Shown one piece after another: positions 1 to 12,006 of a DNA stretch of 64,000 bases. A program made the position numbers and the translations under genes. Within the stretch, counting starts at the first letter, position 1. The number at the start of each line of letters is the position of its first letter. Source of the stretch: Brugia malayi (Eukaryota > Nematoda > Chromadorea > Rhabditida > Onchocercidae); assembly GCF_000002995.4 (NCBI RefSeq), contig NW_025062479.1, forward strand, positions 12,973,721 to 13,037,720, given 5' to 3'. A model generated the notes under the pieces. The model was not told the DNA's origin and did not search any database. It worked only from the letters and a program-made list of their open reading frames with translations.

Positions 1-1206
1 TTCATACCTTTTATATCTACGATAATCCACGCACTTGATGTTTAAACATAATAAATAGCAATTTAATAATATCGATGTAAGATAAAATAACAAAGCAATT
101 AGATTAATTAGAATTTTAGTCTCGTTTCGGTATTTAAACTCCAAACTTCTAAAATTCACAATTTTTTTTATTACTTAAAAGAAAAAAAAATTAAGTTCAA
201 AAAAAAAAAAAAATTACATCAGAAAATTAAAAAAAAAATGAAAAAACTCACCGGTTATCGATATGTTTGGATAAATTAAATATGACGTCTGGTATAATGA
301 TAATCAATTTATCATCGTTCATTCCTATCAAAATTATTAATCCAGTTTTTTCCTGAAAAATTAAAGTACCAATAATATTGGCTATCAATAAAAGCTGAAA
401 AAATAATTAAGATTTAGCACCTATCATTGAATAGGATGAAAAATTATATTTGCAAAAAATTTTCTAAAATTTTCAAAATTTCTTTCAGTTAGTTAAAAAG
501 ACCTGAAAAATTTTTGAATAAGTCTCAAGTATGAAGAAATTAACTGTAATGAGACACAGCATTTTAAAAAAGAAATAATTAATTTTGCATTAATATTTGA
601 AAGCACAAAAATTCATACAGTAAACATAATTGAAAGTAAAATTTAATTCTTATATTTGTGAAAAAATAATTTTTCACTTTGAATAAAAGCAAATATACTA
701 AAATCTTGAGGATTAAAAAGTTAAATTTTTACAAATTACGCGAAAGTCATACACAGAAAGTGCTAAAAAAAGTTGTGCTAAAAAGTATATATCTTTTTCT
801 AGCAGTGCTGGAATGGCTAAAATTAATAAAAAAAAAATCAATTTCGATTATAGCTACTGCTTACTACTCCGGTAGGAATCAATTTAAAGTTTTATTCGAA
901 ATGGTGAAAAAGAAGGAGTTACTAGGTGCCAAAATATCCAGGATTAATGTTCAGTGGTCGATAATTATCGGATGTAGTAATAATAATTATCGATGATACT
1001 GTATTTACATCATTACCGGTTTTGCATATTAACGGATGAAATATTAATAACGAATAAACTGATAGAAATTATGCGGGTAGTATATCTATTGATTGATAGT
1101 GTCACCTGTCACCACCAGCAGATAATCATTTCGACATATTTGAATTGTGATGATTCAAAACGATTCCACTAATCTGATAATTTCAAATTAACGTGATATT
1201 ATCAAA
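1..1206. other. AT-rich upstream region, no gene seen
   Basis: Homopolymer-rich AT DNA with scattered poly-A and poly-T runs. A 105-codon frame at 679-996 (starting on TTG, not ATG) is rich in K, I, L and N and has no splice support, so I do not call it. Any promoter of the exon at 1207 should lie here, but I recognise no motif. Confidence 0.5.
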
Positions 1207-1342
1207 ATGTACAGTGATCGATCAATGTACATCGATGAAATGAAGCTTTCTACGGATAAATTGGACCATACCGAAATAAATTTGAATTCGATTTCTGATA
1301 AAAAAATCTTAAAATATTGTTTGAGAGCTTTTTTATTTCCAG
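1207..1342 (+). CDS. Candidate first coding exon of the large membrane-protein gene
   Basis: An ATG opens 45 codons of mixed, hydrophilic composition, beginning MYSDRSMYIDEMK and ending AFLFP, followed by a perfect donor (CCAG|GTAAGT). The exon ends in phase 1. Spliced to the acceptor at 11359 (TTTTTAG|CGCGG) it continues in frame into RLLYRSL and then the exon at 25541. Spliced to the stronger acceptor at 11333 it would hit a stop after eight codons. Membership in the downstream gene is therefore an inference from one phase match over 10 kb. It could instead be the 5' exon of an unseen transcript. No membrane segment or signal peptide is visible in it. Confidence 0.45.
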
Positions 1343-2422
1343 GTAAGTTACTCCAATTTTGCATCGTTTTCTTTCGAAAATTATATTTTCAAGAAAACTA
1401 AAAATTTGCAAATAGTTTGTAAACATATTTTCTATCAATGTGACATAAGGAATGGTTGATTTAATTATGTTACACTGACGAGTAGCTTGCAACATTCAAA
1501 GTTTGCCAAATTCGGACGTGTAATAATATTTATATTCACTTTTTTTATGCACAAAATTTTTCTTTTCTTTCCGTTTTCAACAGCACATAACTGCTGACAT
1601 TTGAATTTTAATCAAATATCAATTACTGTTAAATGTACTTATTAACATATACCATGTTTAATAACACACACAAAAAAATTGAAATTTCAATATCATATAT
1701 CATTGGGCAATCATAGGGCGAATTGGTAACATTATTAGTGATAATGATAATAATATTAATAATGACACAAATGTTATTATTAAATATTACTGCTATGTTA
1801 TTATTTATTTAAGTCAAACAAATAAATTGGGTGAAAAAAAAAGTGAAAAATAGTTTAATTATATTAATCATATTGGATTATTTTTAATTATGAAAGGTGG
1901 AAATAGCGATAAGGTGTGATAAAACTAGTTAACACCTGCAAAATTCTTTAGGAAAATGATTACAATAACTCTTTTCCTTAGTTATGAAAATTTAGGCATG
2001 AAAATTTGATCTTTCCTTATTGTCATAAAAAAAAAATTTTTTTTTTTGTAAATAAGAACTAAATTAGAAGAGATAAAAGAATTTAGAAACGAGAATCAAA
2101 TTTCGTATGGTTATAATTATCCGCAGATGATTATTATCCTTCAAATATCCCTTGCATAAATCAAAAATAATTTTATGAAATCTTAAACATAATCAGTATA
2201 CTTTATCATAATAAATTAAATACATTTCTCATACTAATTAAATATCATTATCATATTTTAAATTTACATAAATCAATTGTACCATCAAATGTGCAGTAAT
2301 ATAAAAAAAATACAATCAATTTAAAGATTAGGTATAATTAGTATTTTTTACTATTATCTGCTAAATGAAATACGAATTTTTCTGTCAAAATTAATTAAAG
2401 GAAAAAAAAAAACATTTGCCAG
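1343..2422. other. AT-rich spacer, nothing recognised
   Basis: Includes an imperfect (TAA)-type patch around 1738-1800 and mixed poly-A/T. I see no exon, repeat family or RNA gene here. Confidence 0.5.
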
Positions 2423-2428
2423 TTTATT
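2423..2428 (-). terminator. Putative polyadenylation signal of the Mpv17-family gene
   Basis: TTTATT on the plus strand reads AATAAA on the complement, about 130 bases past the stop codon at 2556-2558. It is the nearest canonical hexamer downstream. In DNA this AT-rich such hexamers are common, so the assignment is positional. Confidence 0.35.
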
Positions 2429-2555
2429 CCCTGTTTTTTAAGTATAATTTTCACAATGCTTTTGTTTTCTTTACATAAAAGAAATCAAATCGCAAGCAAA
2501 AATCTAAAATTATTATTTTAATAATAAAACAGAATTAAGTTATTTTTTAAATTAA

Positions 2556-4553
2556 TTAAGTAGAACTAATATTTTTGACACTACCTGCTTCATTATGCTT
2601 AATGTATGACAAGCAACAATTGTAAAATAATTGTACACAATTCACATAAATTACTCGAAATTTCAATGGTAGAAACCAGAAATTGATTAGTTGCGTAGGT
2701 GGCCAAGCACAAATATCTAACTGAAATGAATTGCATTTGTCAATCAATTCAATTAATTGCAACCAAATTTTATTGAAGCTTTTAATCAGTGCTGTGAAAG
2801 CAGGAAAAAATAGCGAATAATCTAAAATCATTATGATAAGATAATTTATCATAAATGAATATTTTATTTTTCTTATCATAGAATTTGATATATTATCAAG
2901 GGGTGCTTGGAATGCAACAAAAATAAATAGTGATGTGTTAACAGTTAATAATAGAAAATTTTGATAATTTGTTTATTATTAATATTTAATCTATTGTATA
3001 GTAAATATTAGCTAAAATGAAGAGCATTTTGAACTTAAATTAAATTTTAACAAAATGATTTAAATTAAAAATGTATTCGATTTGAAAAAGGAAAAAATCA
3101 ACTATTCATATTCTTTTAGGTCCTTTTATTAATCTTTTTTTCCTCTTTTCCTTCTTTTCAAATCAATGCAGTGATTTTGATGAAAATTGATGAGAATTTA
3201 AACGTTCGAAAATCAAAAATTTATATAATATACCACAAATATTCGGATGAATTTCCTTCGATATTCAGCGATAGCATCAACAATCGAATTACCTTCCAAT
3301 AGTGCAAGTCCTATAAAATTTTCAATTTCAAATATTAATAAGTGGTTTTATCCAATGATTATTGTTGCTTAAATTAAATTGAATAGATTAAATCGTAAAT
3401 AATTTGAAAATTTGCAATAGTTATTTAAAAATATTTTGAAGAAAAAAATGGAAAAGAATGAATTAACTGAATGTCATGCATAGTGAAATAAAAATTGGCC
3501 ATTTACACTATTTAAAATTGGTAAAAATTGTCCAAATCCTCCTTACTTTAAATTTTTTTTGTTTTTTGTACCAAACCAAAAGTATGATTGGAAAAGGAAC
3601 AATATTTTATGTTTTCTTTTTGTTCAATATAATGTTGTACTTTATTATACCATCCAGAAATTATTATCCATACATTTTACTCTGCAATTTAATTCCAACT
3701 GCACTGCTGCCTTATTACAGAGTATAAATGAGTACTGTAATGTTTACCTGATATAAATATTGATCCAAAAATAGGTGATGCGACAATATCACATGCAATT
3801 TTTTTACTTACAATAGTTGCTTTTGTACCATGTATCACTGTCTTTTCTAACCATCTGTACCAAAAATGACACATCGGTCCAATAACTAGGCCCATTGTTG
3901 CAAATTGTCCTTAGCAAGTAATTAATTACAAAATTGTCAAATAATAATAAATTGACCTTAATATTTTGACGTCTTTTTTGGATTTATAAATTACAATTGA
4001 TTATTATGTACATCTAACTACAAAATATTTTTTAACGTGTTTCCTCATATGTAATGCCTACTTGGTATTATTATTACTTATATTATTATTGTTAATACTA
4101 ATTATTATTATTTATATTATTAACTATTATTACTTATATTACTAGTCATTATTATTATTATTATTATTATTGACATTATTATCATTATTGTTACTAATAT
4201 TATTACTATCATTAATTTTTATTATCATCATCGCAATTATTATTTGTTTTTATTCATCACTGATTATTAACTATTATTATTATTATTTTTATAATCCTTA
4301 TTATAATTATTGTTGTAGCAAATTTGTTTGTAAATATTGAAAATACTTTTATTTTTTCAGTACTTTTATTCCATACACAAATAAATAAATTAAACAAACT
4401 TGTCCTTGCAACGTTAAATGATTTGTTTTGATCAGAATTGTAATCACCGCTAATCCATTGTTGTAATCCATCGGATATACCAAGTAATGAGGATGTCACC
4501 GCGACATTTGTCAATAATAGCCTTTTCTCATTCGAAAGCCATATTTTTTGCAT
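2556..4553 (-). CDS. Mpv17/PMP22 family membrane protein, complete, 4 exons
   Basis: Exons on the complement: 4553-4400, 3909-3748, 3310-3237, 2720-2556; 555 bases, 184 residues plus stop. All phases agree (1, 1, 0). Mpv17-family proteins are small four-helix inner-organelle membrane proteins of mitochondria or peroxisomes; several affect mitochondrial DNA maintenance or ribosome assembly. Seen here: N-terminal LLLTNVAVTSSLLGISDGLQQ (12-32), GLVIGPMCHFWYRWLEK (58-74), SGLALLEG across the exon 2/3 junction, and the diagnostic C-terminal block beginning WPPTQ at residue 136 with FLPLKFRVIY and LSYIKH. Length matches the family (about 170-200). The fragment resembles Mpv17-like protein 2 more than Mpv17 itself, by inference. 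The start is the first ATG in frame; a possible acceptor (GGTTGCAG) lies just upstream, which would suit spliced-leader addition. Donors of exon 1 (ACAA|GTTTGT) and exon 3 (ATTT|GTGGTA) are weak. A GTAGTG after residue E170-A171 could be a further donor, so the last residues are less certain. Confidence 0.93.
4060..4320. repeat. Imperfect ATT/TTA trinucleotide repeat
   Basis: Long run of ATT units interrupted by GTT, ACT and CATC, lying in the first intron of the minus-strand Mpv17-family gene. It generates the spurious isoleucine-rich tail of the minus frame at 4257-4574. Confidence 0.85.
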
Positions 4554-5091
4554 ATTTTTTACTGCAACCCTCAATGAATTTTATGCAAATATGGAAAAAC
4601 AAGTAATATGTAAAAATAAACAATAATACTATTACCATGGCAAATAATTTTAATAGTTGACAAAAAAAGAAAAATAGAAAGAAATATTTGAAAATTCTGT
4701 AATTTGAGTTGACAATTATAAGGTTTGAAATTATTAAGTTAGAAAATTTCCTTTTTTGGAAAAAAATAATAAAAGTTAAGAAAACATGATGAAATTTTAC
4801 TATAGAAAACATTTAGTTAGTTTTAAATAAAAATTCAAATGCTTAGTTAAATAATGAAAAAGTAGTAGGAATGAAAAAGAGAAAGGGGAAAGAATTCCAA
4901 TTTTTACTTTATATTGAATCCAAAAATACACTATTGCACTCATTTCCGAACTCATATCTTTAGCTCTTTTTTTAAATTTATTAGATCAAAAATGAATCTG
5001 AAGTTGGATAGCCATCAAAATTGAACGATTAATCTTTCAAAATTCAATTAAATGTTAATTAACGTATTAATTAGCATTAATTAATAACAAG

Positions 5092-5127
5092 ACATTAACA
5101 AGAGTGTGTAACATTAACAAGAGTGTG
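5092..5127. repeat. Short tandem duplication, 17-base unit, period 19
   Basis: ACATTAACAAGAGTGTG occurs twice, separated by two bases. Isolated, no neighbouring gene. Confidence 0.8.
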
Positions 5128-8100
5128 GGAAACAATAGTATAGTGATAAAATAAAACGTACTGGAATGATAACTAAGATTCAGAAATTCTTCTAGGACGA
5201 TGATTCAATAACTATGAAATGATTCAGTAATCATGAGATGATTGAAGTACCGGACTAACCACTATACAATACAGTAGTCAAAAAAAAAAAGCTTCCATTA
5301 AGTCATTGAAAGAATTGTTAATTTCATAAATGCCTAAATTTTGTTATTTCAATCACTGAAACTACGTTAATTTATTAAACCTCTCATTGTGATTAAATAT
5401 TTTCTAAAAGAAAGGCAAACTATCAAAACATCTTATTACTTAATGCTTCGTTGTTTTCTTCGTTATTTTTTCACAATAATAATTTCATATTAGACATAAA
5501 ACTTAAAATTTGAAATTTGAAAAAAAAAATTTTGAAAATGAGAATCTAGCTATAATCAGTAATAACTATCACAATCTATTAGTATATTCAACGATCAAAC
5601 GAAAGACAAATATCTTTTCATTTTAACCCTTGAACCTTCGGTAACTCATTTTGCTTTTTTACTTTTGGTTTTACTAATTTATTTATATCATAATAATATT
5701 TTGTTTCAAAAGCTTACATAGAGAGCTATTAGGAAAATAATAAAGGTTTTGCGCAAATTATTAACTTCTAAAAAATCAAATGAGGAAATAATCGAAAAAA
5801 ATCATGCAAATTTTTGATAAATCATGAAAATAAGTAGTAGAAAGACGGATCCACATGTCAGAAGAGAATTTTTAAAGTAACTTATAAATGGAATTCAGCA
5901 ATAATGAAATGCTTGATAGAAAGAACAGAACTTAATTATAATTCCTATCTCATTTTAAACATTTTATAAAAACTGGCTAATTTATAATGGGAATGTAAAG
6001 GCATAAATTCAGACTTAGTTTTTTTAGCTTTTATTTTTTCACTCTTCAAATATGAGATAATTGATAAGATATACACTGATTAGAAGGAATGATTTTAGCA
6101 GCTGCTAATAACTTGGATAATATAAAATGTTATTTTGAAGTTTATAATTATTTAGACAAAAAAAAAAAAATTAATTCCACTAAATTAAACTGAAAAAAGT
6201 AAACAATGTATAGAAGAGGAAAATGGATTTGAAATTTTATAGCACAAATAACTAATATTAATTAACAAGAACTAATTAAATTTGACTTTTTCTTTTTCAA
6301 TAATAATACTCTAATAAACTATCATTTGCACGAGAAAAAGCTAGCAGACAATAAATTTCAAATTAAACTATTGGTTTGGTCTGATTATTTCATAGGATTT
6401 GTTATATAAAATTAAAAAATAAGTGTTTGACTACAAAAATTAGTTTATGAAATTGAAAATTTTAAGGTAGAAATACTTCCAAGCTACCTTTTGAAGGAAT
6501 AAGGAATGAATAGAGAAAAGAATAAATTGTCAATCATTCATTATCGCTAATTTAAATTAATCAATTGATAAGTGATATATATCATTTGAAGGATAAAAGC
6601 GATTATTTATTACTAGCACTTCGCAAAGATAAAATGACAAGTAATACAGTTTGAAATATTCTAGTTATTATACATATTACAATTTTGTTTCAATCGAGTA
6701 ATAAATAGTAAAATTTAAACAACGACAGATATTATTCATTATCATTAATCAATAATAATCAAAATAACAAAATTGTCGAGTAAACTATCCATTTCTCATT
6801 TTGGAAAAGTAAGAAGTAGCAAAGTTAATGAGTAAATAACAGAAAAAAGAATGATTCAAAATTAGTAGCAATGAATGAGTTACTTCAACTAATTTCCTAT
6901 GGGAATATTATCTGATAAAAAATTCATTCAACTAAAACGAAAAGAAAAAAAATGCTAAGAAATTGATGAAAAATAATTTACCAAATTTGTACACAAAAAA
7001 AGTGTTTAAGCATTAGAATTAGAAAACTGTGACCTTCTCAAAGTTATTCTCTAAAGAATTATTAGAAATAATTTTAAGATAGAAAGAAATTTTAATGGAA
7101 TTTGGAAAAAAAGAAAAATATCAAAAAAATTGAAATTGCACACGAAATTTTTTGAAGACTCATGAAACAAAAGAAAGGAACAAATATGTTTCAATTTCAT
7201 TTAAAATATATATGATGGAATTTTTGCAACACAATAGATGATTTCAATGTTCAATAAATCAAAATGTATATTTAAAAAATCTTTTTAATAATATTTCAAA
7301 GTCAATAATTTATTGCTTTAATTATAATTAAGAATTCATGTCTAATTGCAAAAAAAAAAAAAATCTTTTTATTTTAAAAATCACAAATTTGTTATTAAAG
7401 AATTTACTGTTAGGTTTTATTAGGTAATTTATTTCATAAAATAACAAATTCTCACGTTTTCTGAATTATAACTTTTTAATTATCATCTGTTTCACATCTA
7501 ATATTATGGTTTGTTCTATCTCTTAGCAATAACAATTTATTACTTCCAAATTTTCTCATAAGTGTTATTTTTGATTCGTGTGTTAAACCTATTGAATTAA
7601 TTAACCTTAAGGTTAATTCAGAAAGTAGAAAAATGTAATTCGTAATGCAATATATATATATAATTAGTTTTTGTGATTATTTATTATTATGAATCATTGT
7701 CGTGATTTTTTAATAGTATTGAAAATCCTAACAAAAAATTCTATTGTGTTGTGAAATTTTTTCAATTTTGAGCATATATTTTAAAAGTTATTAAGAAAAT
7801 TAAGAAGAACAAAATTGAGGGTTAAGAAAAGTAATTAATAATTCGAAATTATTTGAGGTAATTAATATTCAAGCTTTTTCCTTTTTTCTTGATTATCCTA
7901 TCTTATATATATAATAGATGTGGAAATAACAATAGCAGAATTTACGTGAATTACGAGTTTTCAATGGTTGAAAATGTATTAACTTGAAGGAAAAAAGTAT
8001 CAGTATTACCAACCATAAAAGTGAGATTGGAAGGATTTTTATGCTAATAAGTTGGAAAAAAGGAGTTAAATAAATATTATCAATAAAATACTGACTTTTC

Positions 8101-9785
8101 TTCTTCTTCTTCTCTCTCTCTCTCCCTCTGTTTCGTTCTTTCGTTATTCCAATATTTGAAATTTTAATTTCAACTAAATGCAATTGTATGATCGATAAAA
8201 GTTTATTTCTTCTTTTAACCTCATTTTCATTTCTGCTATATATGTTGCAAATTTTGAATTTTTTGTTCCATTTTGAAGTAATTTTCACTTTACACGCTAA
8301 TTACTAATTTAAATGAAAGAAAAAGAAGTCAAATCTCACTTTGAATAAATGAAACTAAAAAAAATTTGAAATGAAGCAATTTTTAAATCTTTTTTTTCTT
8401 TTTCACCACCTTCTTTTCTGTTTCAATTTTCGATCTTTCATCTAAAAAAAAAAAAAAAAAAATATTCATGTCTCTCTACCTCTCTTCCTTAACTCGCATC
8501 TCTCTTTCTATTTTTTAAAAAAACGAAAAGAAAAAAAATGATTAGAGATTTTTTTTCTCTTTCCCTCTCTCTTTCCTTCTCCCTCTCTTCTTGCTTTTCT
8601 TAAAAAAACAATATATTATTTATTAATCAGTTGTTCATAAACTAGAAAAGAACAAAATCGTATAGAATTTGATTAATTTATCAAATTTGAAATATACTTG
8701 TGTTTTAGGTTATTTTTTAATTAAATTTTTAGTTATCGCAAATCTATCAAAAACAAACATTTGCACATATATCTCAATTACTTACCCAACTACTTATTTA
8801 CTTTTTTACCTCTTTTATACATATACATTGCGAAAAAAGTTAACTCATTTTCTCAATTTTTCTTTATTATTTCATTTTTACCAATAATTTTAAGTGACAC
8901 TTTTTATTTTCGTCAGATAATTTTTTTTTAGGCATTTTTATTTAATGAAGTGAAAAACGAAAAAAAAATTAATTCATTTTTTTGTGCCTCAAATCAAAAT
9001 TTATTTTATTTTTTTCAACTAATGATTTTGTTTGAAAATTTATTTAAACAAAACAAAAAAAAAAAAAAAAAAGAAAAGAAAAAAAGTGCTAATTGCAAAT
9101 ATTCTGTGAAGGAAATAAACAAAATATAAGTTGTTCAATGGACATTTCCATCTCTTGATTATGCAATTGATTTAAATTTAATTCAATCATTTGTGTTTGT
9201 TAAATTTTCCCTCATTTTTTGTTGCTTTTCTTTCCAAATAGAATAGAAATGAAATTTAAAGAAAAACGATTAGTATAGGATGAATTAAATGTAATAATGA
9301 TTAAAAAAAAGACTGCTAATTAATTGATTAGTATGTAAGATTGATTAATTTACAGTAATCGAATAATGATAGTATGCGCAATGTAATTTCGAACAAATTT
9401 TGTTGTGAACAGATTTAACATTTAGCATTTAAATTTCACTTGTTTGTAAATGGTTGGAATTCATCAACTAACTTTCATCATTTAATGAACTGAATGGATT
9501 GATTTGTGCGCTGATTGAATAATTAGATGAACGATTGAATGGCTGATTTTTCACTCATTTCACAATGCATATTTAACAAAACTTTTCTTACAAAGCTATT
9601 TAAGTTCTATTTTGAGTAGTTTTAAAGGCAAATTAAAATTTGAAAAGCTTGAAAGCAATTTCATAGATTACTCTGTAACGGGTTTAAAGAAAAACATTCC
9701 TTTTTAAGTCATTGTTAAATTGTAAAATGTATTTAAACTATACATGTTAACATCCCAACTCTCATTGTATTAATACTATCATATG

Positions 9786-9787
<2 letters not shown>

Positions 9788-9870
<83 letters not shown>
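9788..9870. repeat. (CA)n microsatellite, about 41 units
   Basis: Uninterrupted CA dinucleotides of about 83 bases. A short TG run follows at 9954-9971, which could pair with it. A candidate polymorphic marker. Confidence 0.97.
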
Positions 9871-9873
<3 letters not shown>

Positions 9874-11332
9874 TTACACTATTCTTTACTTCATTTTGGA
9901 ATATGTTGCTTTTTTAAAAAAGAAAAGAGAAAAAGGAAAAAGAAAGTTCAAATGTGTGTTTGTGTGTGTGCTATTGACCACTTACTTACTTACTTACATA
10001 CTTATATCGCTTATTCTCTTCATTTATCATTTTTCATTTCTCTTATTTTAGCTAAAAATTTTAAGAAAAAAAAAAAAAAAATGAAAGCACACAAACAAAT
10101 TATTGATTTTAAAAGTAGTTTTTAAGTGTTTGTAAAAAAAAATATTATATGGTAAAAAATTATTTTTATCTTTTTATTTTGCAAAGGAAAAGAAATTTGT
10201 TATAAAAAAAATTTGAAAATTGTTATATTGAAAGTTTTTTCTTTCTTTTAAAATTTCTTTAAATAATTTCGAAGTGATATTTCTTTTTATGGATTATACA
10301 TTTTTTTCTAGCCAATATATTTGAATATTTTATTGAAATATCTCTTCAAAATTTTAATAATATTCAAAAAAGAGCACTAATGATATATCGCTAAAATTGA
10401 ATTGATACGTAAACATGATTAGACTTTTTTACGTGCAAGAAATTTATTCATTCTTGCATGAAATTTTTGCTATTTAAATTTTGTAATTTTTTTTTAACAA
10501 CTACTGTAAGTATATTTGCTATTTTGTTACTTTTTTTGCTTTTGGTTTCAAGTATTATCATTTTCTCACACATAAAAGAAGCGGAAGTTGTTTACAATTT
10601 GAGTTATTCAGTGAAAAAAATTTCATTTCATTTTTTAAAATTTATTTCTTTGTTATGATTTCATTGAATCGCTCTATTTTATGATCATTTCATCTAATAC
10701 TTTGGTTTATGCTTGTTTCGTTTAATCCAAAAAAAAAAAAAAAAAAAAGAGCAAAAAAACATTTTTTGAGTATTTATTATTTTTATTATCATATATGTTG
10801 CTTACTTTGTGATAATTATTGCTGTTAGTGTTAGAAATGATTTTTATCTCAATCAAAATCGCATTAAGTAAGTATTAGTAGTTTAATTTAATATTGTAGT
10901 TGTTCCATTATTATCCTAATTTATTATTCTTTTCTCGATTTTCTTTCAACATTTCAAAACTGATCATAAAACTTTTTTTTATCTTGAATATATTTTTTAA
11001 ATATTATCAAATCAATCATTCTTTTACAATAATTTTTTAGAATGCGAAAATCTGAAATTTTTGGAAAAGACTATTTCATTTGAAAATTACACCGCTATTC
11101 ATTTATTATTTCTTTTCATTTTAATTTTGTCAAATTTTCCTATCAAATTATTCTAATATATTGGAGAGAATATGTTATATTTGAAGTAAACAAAGAAAAC
11201 AATTAATTAATTGATTAATTAATCACCCAGTAATCAATCAACTACTCATTTATGCTAACCATCAACGTAGTGTGATATAATGTTTTCTAATAAATGTGAT
11301 ATTATAATAATTAAACCAGATGCTAATTTCAG

Positions 11333-11380
11333 GTCCAAAGTGGCGGGTTGGTTTTTAGCGCGGCTACTTTATCGTTCACT
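11333..11380 (+). CDS. Probable internal exon of the large membrane-protein gene
   Basis: A G+C-rich island bounded by a consensus acceptor (ATTTCAG|GTCC) and donor (CACT|GTAAGT). In the frame that feeds the exon at 25541 (phase 2 out) it reads SKVAGWFLARLLYRSL. A second acceptor inside, TTTTTAG at 11358, gives a 22-base version from 11359 that is in phase with the exon at 1207. The full 48-base version needs another upstream exon ending in phase 2, which I did not find. The other two frames either stop (phase 1) or cannot continue downstream (phase 0). Confidence 0.55.
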
Positions 11381-11964
11381 GTAAGTTTTCATACTTATAT
11401 ATAAACTATTATATATATAATGATTTCTTATCATACTTTTAATTGATTAATAAGTAATGGCGAGTCAAATGATCTAATACAGTAGCAAAACTTTTTTCAA
11501 AAAATATATTGTTAGTAGTATATTCGGCATGCAACTGTTTTTGTATAATTTTACTGATTTGAAGAAATGATTAAATTTTAAATAGTATCAGATATCCGAG
11601 AAAAATCTGCTATCACTATATCATATCACTTACTTACTTTGACATCACTACTTGATATCAAATTTTTTGCTTTACCTTCGTTTCATTTCGATCATATTAA
11701 ATTAATTATTGATAAAAAATAAAATCCAAAAAGTTTTCTTCTTTTTTTAACGATAGCATTTTTTTGCATTAAATTATGGCATACTGTTAAGAAAAAAAGA
11801 ACGTTTTTTTTTTCTCAGATTTGTTATATCTATTATTAAAATTGTTGTCACACAAATGTTTCACATTAAAATGGAAATGAAAAGATTTTATGATTGTATA
11901 AGGCAAAATAATGAAAAAATAAAAATTGGACTAATAAAATAATTATTTATTATTGATAATAGTA

Positions 11965-11968
<4 letters not shown>

Positions 11969-12002
<34 letters not shown>
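11969..12002. repeat. (TA)n microsatellite
   Basis: About 17 uninterrupted AT dinucleotides. Confidence 0.97.

Positions 12003-12006
<4 letters not shown>

Larger units (their letters stand above)
4554..11332. other. AT-rich region without recognised genes
   Basis: Contains poly-A/T runs, pyrimidine tracts (8100-8130, 8470-8600) and the CA microsatellite at 9788. The longest frame, 131 codons on the minus strand at 7893-8288, reads through a purine-rich tract (REREKKKKK) and lacks splice or homology support. If the exon at 1207 belongs to the large gene, this is part of its first intron. Confidence 0.5.

Noticed and set aside
679..996. 105-codon plus frame near the left edge
   Set aside because: It begins at TTG, has no ATG of its own near the start, and is K/I/L-biased without splice sites that connect to 1207.
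2721..2879. Upstream part of the minus frame containing the last Mpv17 exon, with an alternative acceptor at 2792
   Set aside because: Phase fits, but using the exon at 3237-3310 and the acceptor at 2721 restores the expected family segment (LALLEGNSIVDAIAEYRRKF), which this stretch does not resemble.
4257..4812. Two minus frames around the first Mpv17 exon (4257-4574 and 4528-4812)
   Set aside because: The first is the real exon read through its donor into the ATT repeat and upstream of the ATG; the second is hydrophobic low-complexity sequence in a different frame.
7893..8288. 131-codon minus-strand frame, the longest ATG-type frame in the window
   Set aside because: It crosses a pyrimidine microsatellite that yields an RGREREKKKKK run, is dominated by K, I, N, F and L, and has no splice or family support.
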